NCBI GenBank assembly: GCA_003211335.1
Contig: QCTA01000039.1
Coordinates: forward strand, 1-6,982
Source of the DNA: Prochlorococcus sp. AG-670-O11
GTDB taxonomy: Bacteria; Cyanobacteriota; Cyanobacteriia; PCC-6307; Cyanobiaceae
Length of the DNA stretch: 6,982 nt
Direction: 5' to 3'
This document shows, piece by piece, positions 4,300 through 6,982 of this stretch; position 1 is the first letter of the stretch, and each line of letters starts with the position of its first letter. A program made the position numbers and the translations under genes. A model generated the notes under the pieces. The model saw only the letters and a program-made list of their open reading frames with translations, searched no databases and was not told the origin of the DNA.

Positions 4300-6108
4300 T
4301 TATTTAAAATTTAAAATTATCAAGGCTGGTACAGTCAATGACATTATAAGTGTTAAACCCGCACCATATTTTGCAATATCAAAAAATCTATATCTTCCAG
4401 GTCCGTACACCATTAGATTTGTTTGATAACCCATTGGAGTTAAGAAAGATTGACTTGCACCGAATAATACAAGCATTATTAAGGCATTTGGTGAGATACC
4501 TAAAACACTTGAAAACTGAATAGCTACAGGTAGTATCAGAGCTACAGAAGCAGCATTACTTATAAATTGCGTAAGTATTACAGTCGCTGCAAAAATTACT
4601 ATTAAAGCAAAATAAAGTGGCATTCCATTTAAAACAAACTCCAAATTTATCGCTATTAAATCGGCCAATCCAGTGACTTGCATAGCTACACTGAAACTTG
4701 ATAATGAACCTAACAACAAAATAATATCGAGCCTAATGGATCTTTGAATTTCTGCAGGACGCAAACATCCAAAAGCAACCATCGCTATAACTGCTAAAAG
4801 AACTGATCCTACTAATGGAATATTAGTTAAAGAAGGCAAAAGAACCATACCTATTGCTATTGCAATAGCAATAGGCTTTCTAATTAAAACTGGTAAATCA
4901 TCTTCAAATTGGTCCAAAATTAATAAGTCATTACTTGCTTGCAGTCCTCTTATTGAGTCTAGAGGTGCCTGAAGTAATAAAACATCTCCTGCTCTTAAAA
5001 CAGCTTGACCTAATCTTTCCTGAACAGTTTGCTGTCCTCGTCTAAGGGCTAAAACTGTTGCATTATGGCGTTGCCTAAATCTTAGTTCTCTCAAACTTGC
5101 TCCTGCTAAAGTTGATCCTGCAGGTAGCAAAGCCTCAAAAGTTTTAGTGCCTTCCTCATTAGAAAGAAGATTATTACCACCAAAAGATCTCTTGTTTTCA
5201 GCCAATAAAATTGTATGCTCTTGTTGTAATCGCAATAAATCTGCCCTCGTAACACGAACTATCAACCTATCTTCAGGCTCAAATTTGCGATCGGCAAGAG
5301 GAGGTAGTATTACTTTTCCGTTTCTTTGCAACTCAAGAACATCAACATCAAATCTTCTTTGTAATCTACTATTTCTTACTGATTGGCCAACTAATTCAGA
5401 TGAAGAGGGAATTGTAACTTCCGTAAAATAAATATTCATATTACCGTTTTTAATAAAATCTTTATTTCTTCCTCTATCAGGCAAAAGAATATCAGAGATT
5501 AAGATCATATATGTTGTACCTATTAACCAAACTGGAATCCCTATTGAAGTCAAACTAAATAATTCAAGAGAGCCGTAGCCTAATTGCTGACTAATATCAC
5601 TTACTAGAAGATTTACCGAGCTACCTAATAATGTAAGTGTTCCTCCTAATAAAGTCGCAAAAGATAAAGGTAAAAGGACTTTAGAAGGCGAAATATTTCG
5701 ACGTTCACACCAGCCTTCAATTAAAGGCAAAAGAGATGCTACAACTGGCGTATTTGGAACTATCCCAGATATGGGAGCTATTAAAAAAGTTATAAGTGAA
5801 ATTAATTTTCTAGGAGTTTTAATATTTTCAGAGGAGATAAGCTCCCTAACTCTGTCTAACGCACCACTTTTAAATAATGCAGATGACACTGCAAATAAAC
5901 CCATCAAAGTTATTAATGATGGGCTGCCAAATCCAGCTAAGGCTTTTTCAGGGGTTAGAACTCCAGTTACGATAAATATTCCAACACATAATAAACCAGT
6001 TAATTCAGGGGCTATAGTATTTCTTATAAATAAAATTAATGACAGAAATAAAACTAATACTGTTATTAGTGCATCTAAATTATTACTAAAATAAGAAATT
6101 AGATTCAT
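4300..6108 (-). CDS. DASS/SLC13-family anion:Na+ carrier with two internal RCK_C domains
   Basis: This 602-aa membrane protein belongs to the divalent anion:Na+ symporter family. Residues 1-210 form the first membrane half, with VPNTPVVASLLP (117-128) and GGTLTLLGSSVNLL (155-168). Residues about 412-600 form the second, with ISNAASVALILP (516-527) and TPMGYQTNLMVYGPG (557-571). The half ends SNAA and TPxGYQTN are the family's ion and substrate-binding elements. The first half reads GSSVN where relatives usually have GTSTN, so its second ion site may differ. The central loop has two RCK_C domains, at about 228-298 and 322-398, a layout known from cyanobacterial and green algal sulfate or Na+-linked carriers. 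Sulfate is the usual guess for the substrate, but other oxyanions or dicarboxylates cannot be excluded. It is first of three tightly spaced genes, with ktrB 8 bp downstream. The ATG at 6106-6108 fits a normal N-terminus. Residues 323-410 lack lysine. Confidence 0.92.
   Translation of the reverse strand: MNLISYFSNNLDALITVLVLFLSLILFIRNTIAPELTGLLCVGIFIVTGVLTPEKALAGFGSPSLITLMGLFAVSSALFKSGALDRVRELISSENIKTPRKLISLITFLIAPISGIVPNTPVVASLLPLIEGWCERRNISPSKVLLPLSFATLLGGTLTLLGSSVNLLVSDISQQLGYGSLELFSLTSIGIPVWLIGTTYMILISDILLPDRGRNKDFIKNGNMNIYFTEVTIPSSSELVGQSVRNSRLQRRFDVDVLELQRNGKVILPPLADRKFEPEDRLIVRVTRADLLRLQQEHTILLAENKRSFGGNNLLSNEEGTKTFEALLPAGSTLAGASLRELRFRQRHNATVLALRRGQQTVQERLGQAVLRAGDVLLLQAPLDSIRGLQASNDLLILDQFEDDLPVLIRKPIAIAIAIGMVLLPSLTNIPLVGSVLLAVIAMVAFGCLRPAEIQRSIRLDIILLLGSLSSFSVAMQVTGLADLIAINLEFVLNGMPLYFALIVIFAATVILTQFISNAASVALILPVAIQFSSVLGISPNALIMLVLFGASQSFLTPMGYQTNLMVYGPGRYRFFDIAKYGAGLTLIMSLTVPALIILNFK
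4850..4875. repeat. perfect 26-bp palindrome inside the carrier gene
   Basis: The left half CCTATTGCTATTG is followed directly by its exact reverse complement CAATAGCAATAGG. The bases outside (A at 4849, C at 4876) do not pair. In the coding strand it spans P412 to the first two bases of G420 and encodes the alternating peptide IAIAIAI at the start of the second membrane half. As RNA it could form an 11-bp stem with a 4-base loop. No T tract follows on either strand, so it is not a standard terminator. Confidence 0.95.
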
Positions 6109-6167
6109 ATCAAACTTATTTAACTCAATATACCTATAAACAATATTCCAAAAAAGTTTAAACTAAA
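6109..6167 (-). promoter_or_regulatory. 59-bp spacer between the NADH dehydrogenase and carrier genes, possible promoter
   Basis: This is the only spacer over 20 bp upstream of the carrier-ktrB-ktrA cluster on its strand, so it is the place to expect a cluster promoter if there is one. On the minus strand it contains TATATT preceded by GG, about 20 bases before the ATG, and TAAATA a little further down. A TTGTTT lies 15 bp upstream of TAAATA. All matches are weak in such A/T-rich DNA. No terminator is visible, so read-through from the dehydrogenase gene is also possible. Confidence 0.25.
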
Positions 6168-6982
6168 TTATGGTCTTTTATTCATAAATTTATTTATAGT
6201 AAATTTTTTTTTAAATAACCAAGAGGTTGTAGATTTTATACTTTTAATAATATCAGGCATTTTTGAAGCATATATCAATCTTCTTGCCTCAAATGCTAAT
6301 TTCCCTGATAATGTTATACCTAAAGCAGAAATAGAAGCTTCACCAATTCCTAAACTAATCATTTCACCATTATCTTGAAAATCAAAAGGTAGAAGATCTT
6401 TTTCTTGTAAGATTTGTTCAATATTTTTAGCGAGATGATTTCCTTGTTGCATCGCAACTTGAGCTGTCAAAGGTAAATCCTCCATACCTTGAATAATTGC
6501 AATATCTCCAATAGCAAAAGAATTTACACAATTATTTATCTGGAATTTATCATTTACTAAAATTCTTCCGTTATTTTTTGTTACTTGTTCGTCAATATAG
6601 GGCAGGTTAGGTTTGACACCAGCAGTCCAAATTACAACATCTTGATCTAAATCTTTAATCTCAGAATTATTTAATATAGTGATTTTTTGAGCTGAAATTT
6701 CTTGAACAGTTGAATTTAAATGAACATTTATTTTTCTTCTTTCGAGAGCTTTCTCAGCTTCTTCTCTATTAAAAATCTTATTTTGACCTAAAATCTCATT
6801 GGATCTTTCAACAATACTTATATCAAATTTATCTTTATATATATCGTTTATTTTACATGCAATCTCTACCCCAGAAGGACCAGCTCCGATTACAAATAAA
6901 TTTTTCTTTATATTGTTATACTGGAATCCTTTTAGATAAGACTTTAACTTTCTAAGATCATCTAAATTATTAAAAAAATAAC
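6168..6982 (-). CDS. type II NADH dehydrogenase, C-terminal part (5' end beyond window)
   Basis: The frame is open from the right edge to the stop at 6168-6170, giving 270 residues; the first FAD-binding half is missing. The visible part begins just before a second Rossmann domain with GAGPSG (6870-6887) and an acidic residue after the second strand (VERS), as in NADH-binding flavoproteins. WTAGV follows, then FAIGD (6504-6518) and MEDLPLTAQVAMQQGNHLAKNI, the conserved FAD-contact and quinone-side segment of type II dehydrogenases. The C-terminus is basic (FKKKFTINKFMNKRP) and may lie on the membrane surface. These enzymes pass electrons from NAD(P)H to plastoquinone without pumping ions; the cyanobacterial NdbB branch reduces demethylphylloquinone in vitamin K1 synthesis, and this gene could belong to it. 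An internal Met at 6485 is not the start: the conserved NADH site lies upstream. The carrier gene follows after 59 bp. Confidence 0.9.
   Translation of the reverse strand, partial: YFFNNLDDLRKLKSYLKGFQYNNIKKNLFVIGAGPSGVEIACKINDIYKDKFDISIVERSNEILGQNKIFNREEAEKALERRKINVHLNSTVQEISAQKITILNNSEIKDLDQDVVIWTAGVKPNLPYIDEQVTKNNGRILVNDKFQINNCVNSFAIGDIAIIQGMEDLPLTAQVAMQQGNHLAKNIEQILQEKDLLPFDFQDNGEMISLGIGEASISALGITLSGKLAFEARRLIYASKMPDIIKSIKSTTSWLFKKKFTINKFMNKRP
6204..6212. repeat. A9/T9 homopolymer near the 3' end of the NADH dehydrogenase gene
   Basis: Nine consecutive T on the plus strand give A9 in the coding strand and encode part of the FKKKF segment about 15 residues before the end. Slippage here would alter only the last residues. 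Confidence 0.9.

Noticed and set aside
5287..5294. HIP1-like octamer (GCGATCGG) typical of many cyanobacterial genomes
   Set aside because: It is a single imperfect copy, one mismatch from GCGATCGC, which is not enough to claim a HIP1 element.
6155..6164. Palindrome AGTTTAAACT followed by T on the minus strand, as a terminator after the NADH dehydrogenase gene
   Set aside because: With a minimal loop only about three A/T-rich pairs remain in the stem, too weak for an intrinsic terminator.
6168..6485. A separate 105-aa gene starting at an internal ATG
   Set aside because: The frame stays open to the right edge and encodes the NADH-binding GAGPSG motif and the FAIGD motif directly upstream, so this is only the tail of the NADH dehydrogenase.

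Overview
The window looks like the chromosome of a high-light-adapted Prochlorococcus or a very close marine picocyanobacterium. This rests on the very low GC content, the A/T-rich codon choice (Lys AAA, Asn AAT, Ile ATT/ATA), the tight packing of short genes, and the character of the proteins: cyanobacterial KtrA/KtrB, a DASS carrier with internal RCK_C domains, a type II NADH dehydrogenase and an ABC-F ATPase. The assignment is from recognition only; no search was run. No tRNA, rRNA, CRISPR array, insertion sequence or phage gene was seen, and no stretch over 300 bases lacks a gene.

Layout. Positions 1-907 (minus) hold the N-terminal 302 codons of an ABC-F ATPase that runs off the left edge. 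Positions 908-2164 are an island of four small genes: a 61-aa single-pass membrane protein (plus), a 76-aa Nif11-like protein and a 112-aa unknown (both minus, probably co-transcribed), and a 102-aa ribbon-helix-helix DNA-binding protein (plus). The last two are divergent and share a 120-bp control region full of small inverted repeats. Positions 2165-6108 (minus) are a tight three-gene cluster transcribed in the order DASS/SLC13 carrier, ktrB, ktrA, with gaps of 8 and 18 bp. Positions 6168-6982 (minus) are the C-terminal 270 codons of a type II NADH dehydrogenase that enters from the right edge, 59 bp upstream of the carrier gene.

How the genes work together. KtrB is the K+-translocating membrane subunit and KtrA its cytoplasmic nucleotide-binding gating ring, so the cluster is a K+ uptake system, Na+-dependent in studied cyanobacterial relatives. 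The carrier upstream belongs to a Na+-coupled anion family and carries two RCK_C ligand-binding domains in its central loop, the same domain type that ends KtrA. Joint sensing of one cytoplasmic ligand by the K+ and anion/Na+ arms is an attractive inference but is not shown by the sequence.

The least expected things are a perfect 26-bp palindrome inside the carrier gene, a Nif11-like protein that stops one residue after a Gly-Gly, the dyad-rich divergent region beside the ribbon-helix-helix gene, and a lysine-free, arginine-rich 88-residue stretch in the carrier.
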